Positions 55,985 to 62,089 of a stretch of DNA of 64,000 nt are shown in pieces. The stretch lies in NCBI GenBank assembly GCA_947630135.1, contig CANRGH010000003.1, positions 142,793 through 206,792 on the forward strand. Reading direction: 5' to 3'. How positions within the stretch are numbered: position 1 is the stretch's first letter; the number at the start of each line of letters is the position of its first letter. Both the position numbers and the translations under genes were made by a program. Source of the DNA: an uncultured Monoglobus sp. GTDB taxonomy: Bacteria; Bacillota; Clostridia; Monoglobales; Monoglobaceae. Under the pieces are notes generated by a model, which had not been told where the DNA came from, ran no database searches, and saw only the letters and a list, made by a program, of their open reading frames with translations.

Positions 55985-56079
55985 TAGCAAACCCGGTGAA
56001 AGCCGGGGACGCAAAGCTATGGGGTCTAAAGCGGACTGCGCGGACGCGTGCGGTTTGCAATGACAGCCCGGCCGCCTGC
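55985..56079 (+). ncRNA. Cyclic di-GMP-I (GEMM-I) riboswitch, first of three
   Basis: Carries the GEMM-I core: GCAAACC, GGGGACGCAAAGCTATGGGG, TCTAAAG, a variable GC-rich stem, and ATGACAGCCCGGCCGCCTGC at the 3' side. The pattern is the c-di-GMP-binding aptamer well known upstream of motility and surface genes in Clostridia. Confidence 0.9.
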
Positions 56080-56165
56080 TTTTGATATGCCGGCAGCGGA
56101 AAGAGGCGAGCGGCTTGCCGCAAATCTCCGACCACAAGACATATCGAACTACAATTTAATAATTG

Positions 56166-56262
56166 AGGCAAACCCGATGAAAATCGGGGACGCAAAGCTA
56201 TGGGGTCTAAAACAGTCTCGCGCGGACGCGTGCGTTTCGGTCATGACAGCCCGGCCGCCTGC
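56166..56262 (+). ncRNA. Cyclic di-GMP-I (GEMM-I) riboswitch, second of three
   Basis: Same core as its neighbours (GGCAAACC, GACGCAAAGCTATGGGGTCT, ATGACAGCCCGGCCGCCTGC) with its own variable stem. It begins about 87 nt after the end of the first. Confidence 0.9.
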
Positions 56263-56350
56263 TTCGGCATGCAGCAGTGAGTGTCATTTTGGCGCTTATA
56301 GTGTGCCACAGGAAAGTTTGATCGTTTTAATCCATAAAAACTTGAACAAA

Positions 56351-56431
56351 CGGCAAACCCGGTGAAAACCGGAGACGCAAAGCTATGGGGTCTAAAGCAA
56401 GGAAACTTGCCATGACAGCCCGGCCACCTAC
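56351..56431 (+). ncRNA. Cyclic di-GMP-I (GEMM-I) riboswitch, third of three
   Basis: Core GGCAAACC, GACGCAAAGCTATGGGGTCT and CATGACAGCCCGGCCACCTA, with a shorter variable stem (GCAAGGAAACTTGC). It ends 80 nt before the start codon. Hairpins TCACCGAAAGGTGA and CATTGCCAAAGGCAATG lie between; neither has a T tract, so a translational or non-terminator platform is likely. Confidence 0.9.
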
Positions 56432-56510
56432 TTATTATTAAGTCGAGTCACCGAAAGGTGATAAGTGTCATTGCCAAAGGCAATGGTTTGTGAAAGATTG
56501 GAGGATTATC

Positions 56511-57251
56511 ATGACAAAGACTTTGAAGAGCATTTTCGTTCTGTTGATCGCAGTAGTTGCTATGTGCAGCGTATCTGCATATGCTGCAGAAGAAAACACA
56601 GCGCTTGACGCGGCGTTTGCTAACGCTATCGCAAGCTATGACACAACAGTAGACGTAACTGAGTTCAATATGACTGCGGATGAGGTTATGACCGCGTTCC
56701 TGGCGTATCTGGACGAGACACCGAGAAACTTCTTCGTTTCCAAGACTGTTAATTGTTCTTATTCAACAGCAACAAACAAGGCTAAGGAGCTGACAATTTC
56801 TTACAATGACAGCCCCGAGGCTATCAACGCGAAGCTTGCGGCTTTCGACGCTGAGGTTGCGAACATCACAGCCCTCGTTGACGGCTCAATGGCAGCAGAA
56901 GAAAAGGCAAAAACCATCCATGATTACTTTATCGAGAGCTGCTCTTACGATCTGACATACACGGCGAGAACCGCGTATGACGCGATCGTAAACAAGACCG
57001 GCGTATGTGAGGCGTATTCTTCCGCTTATCAGTATGTTATGAACATGATAGGCGTGCCCTGCACAACGGTATCGAGCGATGCGATGAATCACAGCTGGAA
57101 CGTGGTTGAGGTTAACGGTGTTGCGTACCATGTTGATGTAACTTGGGACGATCCCCTCGTAGACGGAGCGAATACAAATACAACTCCTTACTACGATAAC
57201 TTCATGAAGAGTGACGCTGAGATTTCAGTTGACCATTACGCGTGGAGCTAA
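56511..57251 (+). CDS. Secreted transglutaminase-like protein under c-di-GMP riboswitch control
   Basis: 246 residues from ATG 56511 behind GGAGGA. Signal peptide (IFVLLIAVVAMCSVSAYAAE), an alpha-helical region, then a transglutaminase-like domain with the catalytic triad: Cys in NKTGVCEAYSSAYQYV, His in DAMNHSWNVVEV and Asp in YHVDVTWDDP. Such domains in secreted bacterial proteins act as peptidases or crosslinkers, often on the cell surface. Three c-di-GMP riboswitches in its leader point to control by the motile-sessile switch. Confidence 0.9.
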   Translation: MTKTLKSIFVLLIAVVAMCSVSAYAAEENTALDAAFANAIASYDTTVDVTEFNMTADEVMTAFLAYLDETPRNFFVSKTVNCSYSTATNKAKELTISYNDSPEAINAKLAAFDAEVANITALVDGSMAAEEKAKTIHDYFIESCSYDLTYTARTAYDAIVNKTGVCEAYSSAYQYVMNMIGVPCTTVSSDAMNHSWNVVEVNGVAYHVDVTWDDPLVDGANTNTTPYYDNFMKSDAEISVDHYAWS

Positions 57252-57265
57252 TCCGAAAAGTAAGC

Positions 57266-57296
57266 AAGACGCCCGCTCGCGGGCGTCTTTTCCTTT
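57266..57296 (+). terminator. Terminator after the transglutaminase-like gene
   Basis: AAGACGCCCG pairs with CGGGCGTCTT, then TTCCTTT. Confidence 0.85.
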
Positions 57297-57346
57297 GGGG
57301 TTTATTTTGTTTATTAAATTGGGTTAATCGACTATCCGCGATCGGC

Positions 57347-57745
57347 TCACCGGTTAGTAATATGAAGTTCTTTTTTTAAAGCTCTTTGCAGTATTGCCGA
57401 AACATTTACACCGCTTTTCTCGGCTTCAAAGTTCAGCCAAGACGGCAGTGTGACGTTGCGGCGCACCATTCGCTGCTCATTTTGACGGCGGTACTCCGTA
57501 AAATCAACGTCTACCAAAGAAACAATATCGTCAGCTGATATTGTTTTTACATCGGTTATCGCTGTCGGAGCAGGCAGATCTTTTTTGTCGTCCTCCATAT
57601 CAATGCCCATAATTCCGATGGCGTCACGCGCCATTTTGATAGCTTCGGTGAGCGTGTCGCCCTCGGTATTAATATTAAAATCGGGAATATATACCACATA
57701 ACCGACTTCGTCGGGTGTCAGAACAATGGGATAAGAATTTTTCAT
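57347..57745 (-). CDS. hicB: HicB-family antitoxin with ribbon-helix-helix tail
   Basis: 132 residues from ATG 57745 behind GGAGGT. The N-terminal HicB fold is seen in YPIVLTPDEVGYVVYIPDFN and GDTLTEAIKMARDAIGIMGI; the C-terminal DNA-binding part is RRNVTLPSWLNFEAEKSGVN followed by VSAILQRALKKEL. It lies 35 nt after hicA. HicB proteins neutralise HicA and repress the operon. Confidence 0.92.
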   Translation of the reverse strand: MKNSYPIVLTPDEVGYVVYIPDFNINTEGDTLTEAIKMARDAIGIMGIDMEDDKKDLPAPTAITDVKTISADDIVSLVDVDFTEYRRQNEQRMVRRNVTLPSWLNFEAEKSGVNVSAILQRALKKELHITNR

Positions 57746-57780
57746 AGCGCTACCTCCGTAATTGTAATGCCAAATGAGGA

Positions 57781-57954
57781 TCATTTCAGTCCTCTTCGCT
57801 TTATTATTGCCTTTGCAAGGTTTTCTTTGATTTCTTTGTGCCTAGGTATTGTCTCGCTGTCCGTTCCGTTTGTATATATATCATGGTTCCCGCCGCTTCG
57901 CTTAAGATACCAGTTGTTTTTTTCAAGCAGTTTGATCAAGTCTTTTGTTTTCAT
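57781..57954 (-). CDS. hicA: HicA-family mRNA interferase toxin
   Basis: 57 residues from ATG 57954 behind CGGAGG. MKTKDLIKLLEKNNWYLKRS, then GGNHDIYTNGTDSETIPRHK with the catalytic histidine at residue 24, and a basic C-terminus ending KAIIKRRGLK. The dsRBD-like HicA fold cleaves mRNA when free of HicB. Length is at the short end but complete. Confidence 0.9.
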   Translation of the reverse strand: MKTKDLIKLLEKNNWYLKRSGGNHDIYTNGTDSETIPRHKEIKENLAKAIIKRRGLK

Positions 57955-57977
57955 TTTGTGATCCTCCGACGATTTAT

Positions 57978-58006
57978 ATTATACACATTAAATGTGTATT
58001 TGTCAA
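57978..58006 (-). promoter_or_regulatory. hicAB promoter with palindromic operator
   Basis: On the minus strand TTGACA (58006-58001), 17-nt spacer, TATAAT (57983-57978). The spacer region holds the perfect palindrome ATACACATTAAATGTGTAT (57981-57999), a likely binding site for the HicB ribbon-helix-helix domain. Confidence 0.8.
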
Positions 58007-58039
58007 TAGTCGTTTTAATTGTTTGGAAAAATATTTTAT

Positions 58040-58400
58040 GAAAATATGCCGGTAAGGTATAGGGCTCCCGAAAAGCGCCAGCGAGGTGCGCTTTTATCAA
58101 GGAAGCTCTTGGTCAAAATTGCAAGCAATTTTGAAAGATAGCCATGAACCCGCAAGCGAAGCTTGCTGATCAGGGAAAAGCGGAAAATCAACCGCTCAAA
58201 AAAGAAAGTCATGCTTCGCATGACTTCCGCAAAGAGGCGGCCAATAGGGCTCCCACAAAGCGCCAGCGAAGCGCGCTTTGTGGGATAAGCGCCGAAAAAG
58301 GCGGCTAAAAAAGAAGGCCTTGCTTCGCAAGGCCTTCAGACTGTCGAAAAAGGGAAGAAAAAGCTCAGAAAAGACTGGGCTTTTTCTGTATTTTATGATA
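58040..58400. repeat. Hairpin-rich non-coding region with a 72-bp dispersed repeat
   Basis: 58099-58170 matches 48141-48212 over 72 bp with few differences (both contain AAGGAAGCTCTTGGTCAAAA and end GCTTGCTGAT). Further right are three strong hairpins: AAGTCATGC-GCATGACTT (near 58207), CCACAAAGCGC-GCGCTTTGTGG (near 58251) and AAGGCCTTGC-GCAAGGCCTT (near 58315). No gene is supported. Confidence 0.65.
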
Positions 58401-58441
58401 AAATATAGGTAAGATAAAATTTTAAGGCGGAGGAAATCGAA

Positions 58442-58665
58442 ATGCTTAGCAAAGGACATGAAATACAGCGCGGACAGGTAGAAATAGTAGATACCGAAAC
58501 ATTAACACCGCAGGAGCATTTACTGCGAAAAATAGACGCAGCAATTGATTTCAACAAAATATATGAAATAGTTGAGCCGTTGTATTGCGAAGACAACGGA
58601 CGACCAAGCATAGATCCGGTGGTATTGTTTAAGATGGTACTAATTGTGGTATATTTGGCAAATTA
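58442..58665 (+). pseudogene. N-terminal fragment of an IS1182-type transposase
   Basis: Reads LTPQEHLLRKIDAAIDFNKI and then EPLYCEDNGRPSIDPVVLFK MVL, the conserved start of IS1182-family transposases, behind GGAGGAAAT. After about 65 residues the similarity ends and the frame runs into unrelated sequence that belongs to the next fragment. The catalytic part is missing. Confidence 0.8.
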
Positions 58666-59010
58666 TACACGAAATATTATAATTTCAATATCCGCGCGAC
58701 AACGATTAACGGCGAACCGTGGTTTGTGTGTAAGGACATAGCAGAAGCGTTGGGGTGTGAACGCCCTGACAACGCAATAAGAAACCATGTTGATGATGAA
58801 GATAAGCTAATGCACCAAATCAGTGTATTAGGTCAAAACAGACAGATGTATATCATTAACGAATTCGGTTTATACAGCTTAATATTCAGCTCAAAACTTG
58901 ACAGCGCGAAGCGTTTTAAACATTGGGTTACATCTGTTGTGCTGCCGGAGTTAAGGAAAACCGGAACATATTCAATGCCCGGCGCCGATGTTACCGTTCC
59001 CAATATTCGG
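58633..59010 (+). pseudogene. 5'-truncated BRO-N antirepressor
   Basis: In a frame open from 58633 without a start codon: NIRATTINGEPWFVCKDIAE, ALGCERPDNAIRNHVDDEDK, QMYIINEFGLYSLIFSSKLD and FKHWVTSVVLPELRKTGTYS. This is the BRO-N/phage antirepressor domain. Its beginning was replaced by the IS1182 fragment and its C-terminal domain is missing, the frame continuing into the terminator of the opposite genes. GTG 58726 could restart translation. Confidence 0.8.
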
Positions 59011-59013
59011 ATA

Positions 59014-59052
59014 AATCAAAAAACGGAGCGGCTGTTATATGCTCCGCTCCGT
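59014..59052 (-). terminator. Terminator of the DUF4160-DUF2442 unit
   Basis: On the minus strand ACGGAGCGG pairs with CCGCTCCGT and is followed by TTTTTTGA. Confidence 0.8.
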
Positions 59053-59068
59053 ATTAAATTCAAAATAG

Positions 59069-59335
59069 TTATACTGCCTCTTTTATATCCGTTTCGGCAA
59101 CTCCATTATCCCATAACTCAGTACATTCCAAATCAATAAAATCATTCCATGATATACCATAGCCGCCCAAATCGGTTTTTACACTTTTAAACAATATATC
59201 ATTTTCAAGAGGCTTAAAATCTTCCATTCGCTCTATAAGCGGTTTTACGTCATAGAGTTTAATTATCCCGTTTTCAAATTTAATCCGGAGCATTAAATCG
59301 TGTAACGGCTCCACGCTTTTTACCTTGATAAACAC
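59069..59335 (-). CDS. DUF2442 protein
   Basis: 88 residues from GTG 59335 behind AAAGGAG. FIKVKSVEPLHDLMLRIKFE and IIKLYDVKPLIERMEDFKPL match the DUF2442 pattern; GISWNDFIDLECTELWDNG is the conserved end. Such genes are commonly found next to DUF4160 genes, in mobile regions; a toxin-antitoxin role has been suggested but I know of no firm function. Confidence 0.85.
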   Translation of the reverse strand: MFIKVKSVEPLHDLMLRIKFENGIIKLYDVKPLIERMEDFKPLENDILFKSVKTDLGGYGISWNDFIDLECTELWDNGVAETDIKEAV

Positions 59336-59355
59336 AAAATCAGCTCCTTTACTTT

Positions 59356-59613
59356 TTATTTCAGCGGCGGTAATTTTGTAAATTCCTGTGTTTCCCAGAT
59401 TTTTAACAATTCATTTTCATGTAGTTTTACCCATTCAGCAAGTATTTTTTCAGCGCGTGGCGGTAAATCCCCTTCCATGAGTCTTTGAGTTTTTATTTCC
59501 ATTACGCCTATATACTCATTCTCATATATTGCGTGTATATGCGGCGGGTTATGTTCACGCTGTAAAAAATACATTTTAACAACCATACCGTAAAATCTTG
59601 ATAATATCGGCAT
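59356..59613 (-). CDS. DUF4160 protein
   Basis: 85 residues from ATG 59613 behind GGAG. MPILSRFYGMVVKMYFLQRE, HNPPHIHAIYENEYIGVMEI and RAEKILAEWVKLHENELLKI give the DUF4160 pattern with its PPHIHA motif. It is 20 nt upstream of the DUF2442 gene and just after the frameshifted ribbon-helix-helix gene, so all three were probably one operon. Confidence 0.88.
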   Translation of the reverse strand: MPILSRFYGMVVKMYFLQREHNPPHIHAIYENEYIGVMEIKTQRLMEGDLPPRAEKILAEWVKLHENELLKIWETQEFTKLPPLK

Positions 59614-59631
59614 ACTTTCCAACTCCTTTTA

Positions 59632-59833
59632 TTACAACTCGATCTCCTCGCCCGTATCGGTTAAAATTTTGGCTTGTAAAGCCTTTTTTGTATATCCGTT
59701 AAGACTGTCACCTTGCTGTTCGGCTATAGCTTGTAAAACCTTTTTTCCCTTTTTTAACCACTATTCGCAAGCTATCATAATTCTTTGCATTGTATTTGTT
59801 TTTTGCTCTTGTTTGAGAATTTCCAACTGCCAT
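59632..59833 (-). pseudogene. Frameshifted ribbon-helix-helix (Arc-like) gene
   Basis: From ATG 59833 the frame reads MAVGNSQTRAKNKYNAKNYD, SLRIVVKKGKK and then leaves the family frame near 59741; the remainder in another frame reads VLQAIAEQQGDSLNGYTKKA, LQAKILTDTGEEIEL to 59632. Inserting two bases restores a 67-residue Arc-type protein similar to the intact copy at 59970-60155. It is read toward DUF4160 and DUF2442. Confidence 0.8.
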
Positions 59834-59848
59834 AATAAAAATCACCCC

Positions 59849-59877
59849 TTGACATAGATTATATTATGTGTTATAAT
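59849..59877 (+). promoter_or_regulatory. Promoter of twin small RNA 1, with operator-like palindrome
   Basis: TTGACA (59849-59854), 17-nt spacer, TATAAT (59872-59877). AGATTATA (59856-59863) and TATAATCT (59872-59879) form an inverted repeat over the promoter, a plausible site for the ribbon-helix-helix protein encoded divergently. Confidence 0.75.
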
Positions 59878-59883
59878 CTGAGT

Positions 59884-59972
59884 ACAGCGGAAACATCTTT
59901 GGTTGTTTCCGCTAACGATTTTACAAAATATAACCGCCCAGCGATTACCAAACGGGGGCGGTTATTTTTTTA
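59884..59972 (+). ncRNA. Twin small RNA 1: two hairpins with complementary loops
   Basis: Hairpin 1 is AGCGGAAAC/GTTTCCGCT (59886-59894/59905-59913) with the 10-nt loop ATCTTTGGTT. Hairpin 2 is TAACCGCCC/GGGCGGTTA (59931-59939/59956-59964), a terminator followed by TTTTTTT, with a 16-nt loop containing ACCAAA (59947-59952). TTTGGT in loop 1 and ACCAAA in loop 2 are perfectly complementary, so the RNA could form a kissing interaction. A second copy of this gene lies at 60203. The terminator also serves the convergent ribbon-helix-helix gene. Confidence 0.75.
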
Positions 59973-60155
59973 TACGTCCCGTTCCATAGTTTCATCTATA
60001 GCCCGATTAATAAATCCGTTGACACTTTCGCCATGTGTTGCAACATGAGCTTTTATTACATCTTTTTTCCCTTTTGGCAGCGTTAAATTAATACGGTCAT
60101 AATTCGCAGCCATATATTTATTTACTGCTCTTTGTTGTGCTTTTGTTGCCGGCAT
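59970..60155 (-). CDS. Arc-type ribbon-helix-helix DNA-binding protein
   Basis: 61 residues from ATG 60155, MPATKAQQRAVNKYMAANYD, then RINLTLPKGKKDVIKAHVAT and GESVNGFINRAIDETMERD. RINLTLP is the DNA-contacting beta strand and the following two helices complete the fold. This class is frequent in Clostridia mobile elements, often as a transcriptional autorepressor or antitoxin. GGGGTGAT precedes it. It is divergent from twin RNA 2 and convergent with twin RNA 1. Confidence 0.85.
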   Translation of the reverse strand: MPATKAQQRAVNKYMAANYDRINLTLPKGKKDVIKAHVATHGESVNGFINRAIDETMERDV

Positions 60156-60167
60156 AAAAATCACCCC

Positions 60168-60196
60168 TTGACATTTATATTAATATGTGATATAGT
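60168..60196 (+). promoter_or_regulatory. Promoter of twin small RNA 2
   Basis: TTGACA (60168-60173), 17-nt spacer, TATAGT (60191-60196). The CACCCCTTGACAT stretch also contains the ribosome binding site of the divergent ribbon-helix-helix gene, exactly as at twin RNA 1. Confidence 0.7.
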
Positions 60197-60202
60197 TTAG
60201 AT

Positions 60203-60287
60203 AGCAAGGAGCGGCTTTGGCTGTTCCGCGATTGGCTATAAAAATATAACCGCCCGCAGTCTACCAAACGAGGGCGGTTATTTCTTT
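60203..60287 (+). ncRNA. Twin small RNA 2: paralogue of twin RNA 1
   Basis: Hairpin 1 is GGAGC/GTTCC (60208-60212/60223-60227) with the 10-nt loop GGCTTTGGCT. Hairpin 2 is identical in stem to twin RNA 1 (TAACCGCCC/GGGCGGTTA, 60247-60255/60272-60280), loop of 16 nt with TACCAAACG, then TTTCTTTAT. CTTTGG keeps the same loop position as in twin RNA 1 and CCAAA is conserved in loop 2. The stop codon of a short hydrophobic frame on the minus strand lies in the terminator stem, so this RNA may be a type I antitoxin. Confidence 0.75.
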
Positions 60288-60352
60288 ATGTATTTTATAA
60301 TTTCCAGTATTACTACCAGAACCAACAAAGTAAAAACTAAGTCAATATTAAT
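60278..60352 (-). CDS. Possible type I toxin: 24- to 27-residue hydrophobic peptide, start codon unclear
   Basis: The frame ending at 60278 reads INIDLVFTLLVLVVILEIIK YIKK, one membrane helix with a basic end. It is preceded by AGGGGGTGAT, but the well-spaced codon is ATT at 60352 and the only in-frame GTG (60361) overlaps the ribosome binding site. Either a rare start is used or the gene is decayed. A good promoter lies about 100 nt upstream (60460-60488), and the frame converges on twin RNA 2 with a shared terminator, the layout of Fst/TxpA-type modules. Confidence 0.4.
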   Translation of the reverse strand: MNIDLVFTLLVLVVILEIIKYIKK

Positions 60353-60459
60353 ACATATCACCCCCTAATACGCATTTTATCACCGTACCCGGGAGCAGAA
60401 CAGCCGCCGCCGCTCAGAGTATCAAGGTCACATAAGGTTTCCCTTATCACCTATTGGTT

Positions 60460-60488
60460 ATTATAACGCAAAAATATATCTATGTAAA
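60460..60488 (-). promoter_or_regulatory. Promoter of the hydrophobic peptide transcript
   Basis: On the minus strand TTTACA (60488-60483), 17-nt spacer, TATAAT (60465-60460). A hairpin, ATAAGG-CCTTAT, lies near the expected 5' end. Confidence 0.6.
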
Positions 60489-60502
60489 TATACATTTTGC
60501 AC

Positions 60503-60565
60503 ATATCTACATAGATATATTTGTTTATTTTGTCTATTGATATATCTGCGCAGATATAGTATAAT
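60503..60565 (+). promoter_or_regulatory. Promoter with two palindromic operators for the 91-residue gene
   Basis: TTGATA (60537-60542), 17-nt spacer, TATAAT (60560-60565). The spacer holds ATATCTGCGCAGATAT (60542-60557), and a related palindrome, ATATCTACATAGATAT, lies at 60503-60518. Both share ATATCT-AGATAT half-sites, suggesting a dimeric repressor. The repressor is not identified in the window. Confidence 0.65.
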
Positions 60566-60620
60566 ATAACCATAGTCAAGGAAAACCAAGGCTAAATAAA
60601 TCTTAAAGGAGTTTTAAAAA

Positions 60621-60896
60621 ATGAGTGAGAACGTATTAACAAAAATTGTTAAGGACTACAAGGAGCTTACCGCAATGATTGACGAGCTTAAACAGGAAGC
60701 CGAGAGCATAGCGGACGAAATCAAAGCCGAAATGATAAGCCGAAACACGGACGAAATCAGAGCCGACATCTACAAGGTACGCTATAAGACGGTGACAAGC
60801 ACCAGATTTGACAGCAAGAGCTTTAAGGAAAAATACACAGACCTTTACAGCCAATTCACCAAGCAGACCACAAGCCGCAGATTTTCAATCGTGTAA
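60621..60896 (+). CDS. Phage- or element-derived protein of unknown function (91 residues)
   Basis: Begins MSENVLTKIVKDYKELTAMI with a helical, probably coiled N-terminal half (DELKQEAESIADEIKAEMIS), and ends in a conserved-looking block SFKEKYTDLYSQFTKQTTSR RFSIV. From memory similar short proteins occur in Clostridia prophages and conjugative elements. AAAGGAG precedes ATG 60621. Its promoter carries two operator palindromes. Confidence 0.7.
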   Translation: MSENVLTKIVKDYKELTAMIDELKQEAESIADEIKAEMISRNTDEIRADIYKVRYKTVTSTRFDSKSFKEKYTDLYSQFTKQTTSRRFSIV

Positions 60897-61015
60897 GCAA
60901 AAGCCGTTTTCCCAAATACTCACCACAAGCAAGGAAAACGGCACACTGAACCCTAAAGCGGGTCACTGTTATAATAACATACCCGCTTATGGAATGTCAA
61001 GAGAGAGGTGTTAAA

Positions 61016-61057
61016 ATGAAAGAATTAAATTGTATTAAATTGTACAATTGTCAATGA
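61016..61057 (+). other. Very short frame behind a strong ribosome binding site, probably a gene remnant
   Basis: ATG 61016 follows GAGAGAGGTG and reads MKELNCIKLYNCQ then stop. The good site with almost no coding region suggests a gene truncated by later rearrangement. Confidence 0.3.
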
Positions 61058-61231
61058 TGGGTGACACTTTTCTTAAAAATAAAAAGTTTCGCTTCAAGCT
61101 GTCCTTGTCAAGGTGGAGCGGTGGAGATTTTCGAAGGACACCGCGGAAAAAGATGTGTAAAAAGGAATAAAAGAAGACCTCTTTGGTGAAAATTATGGTA
61201 AAAATAATTTTTATCAAGGAAGTTTTTCGAC

Positions 61232-61450
61232 ATGAAAATACCAAAAGAAGTTATCAAGGAATATGTAAAAAGCAAGAAATTTACAAACACTGCCGACATC
61301 ACGGAAAGAATTAAATCTATGTTTGCGGATGTTCTGAACGAGGTGCTTCAGTGCGAGCTTGACGAGCAACTCGGTTATGAAAAGCATGGGAAGTTATGGC
61401 CGAATAAACTTATTTCTTATGGGCAAAAAGCGGAGCCGTTTTGGCGGATT
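61232..61450 (+). pseudogene. N-terminal fragment of an IS256-type transposase
   Basis: Reads IPKEVIKEYVKSKKFTNTAD, then ERIKSMFADVLNEVLQCELD and EQLGYEKHGK, the start of mutator/IS256 transposases. Similarity ends after about 55 residues and the frame stops at 61465; the DDE catalytic region is missing. Confidence 0.8.
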
Positions 61451-61503
61451 TCCATAAGACAGTAATATCAAATTACGAAGTCTGCCAAAAAGGGTAAAAT
61501 TTA

Positions 61504-61537
61504 AAACGGATAGAGAAATATGGGCTCTATCCGTTTT
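61504..61537 (+). terminator. Strong terminator hairpin after the IS256 fragment
   Basis: AAACGGATAGAG pairs with CTCTATCCGTTT and is followed by TTTTG. Confidence 0.75.
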
Positions 61538-61800
61538 TTGTGTCTTATGTCCGCATATTATACCCTTAAAACCGCGTGAAATCTTTTGTTTTTGAGGCTG
61601 AGATAAATCAAGCGATAAAAGAATATACCTATCAAAAAAATAGGGGCAGGTGTCACGTAGTAGTGGAAAAATAGACTTTCAAAACCCGCGTAAAACCGTT
61701 ATTTTTAAGCCTTGTATTTTTAAAAATCGACTATGGTAGTATAATTATATTACCAACCCCAAAATTAAAGTCCTAAATGTCCACGCTTGTGTAACTGATT
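61538..61800. other. AT-rich stretch with no recognisable gene
   Basis: I see no supported reading frame, repeat or RNA structure here. It separates the IS256 fragment from the 62-kb peptide locus and may hold decayed element DNA. Confidence 0.5.
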
Positions 61801-61806
61801 TTTAAC

Positions 61807-61835
61807 TTGAAATATTTGTTGTATTATGGTATTAT
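61807..61835 (+). promoter_or_regulatory. Promoter of the 62-kb hydrophobic peptide gene
   Basis: TTGAAA (61807-61812), 17-nt spacer, TATTAT (61830-61835). The leader to the start codon is about 165 nt and contains hairpins GCAGTTATAACTGC, CGGAATATTCCG and AAACACAAATTGTGTTT. Confidence 0.65.
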
Positions 61836-62005
61836 ATATTTGGCAGTTATAACTGCAAGTGCGGAATATTCCGGGCGGAGAAACATTTAAGCATAAATAA
61901 AATATGCCTATCTAAAAGGCAGAGCCAAAACGTAAGGACGGTTGGCCGCTTCATTCCTTTCTAAACACAAATTGTGTTTAAGGCAAGTAGAAAGGGGTGA
62001 TGCGT

Positions 62006-62089
62006 ATGAGAAATTATTTTTTCAAGATTTTTCTTGCATTGCTTGTAATTATCGTAGTTTTTGCGATTTTTGCACAGCCGGTGCAATAA
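62006..62089 (+). CDS. Putative type I toxin, 27-residue hydrophobic peptide
   Basis: From ATG 62006 the product is MRNYFFKIFLALLVIIVVFA then IFAQPVQ, a single membrane helix. AAAGGGG lies eight nt upstream; an in-frame ATG at 62000 is also possible. A long structured leader, its own promoter and a converging minus-strand RNA that ends at a terminator just past the stop codon match type I toxin genes. The peptide differs in sequence from the 45.5-kb one. Toxicity is inferred. Confidence 0.6.
   Translation: MRNYFFKIFLALLVIIVVFAIFAQPVQ

Noticed and set aside
58726..59139. Intact antirepressor gene starting at GTG 58726
   Set aside because: Family residues extend upstream of the GTG with no start codon, and the C-terminal domain is replaced by terminator sequence, so the gene is truncated.
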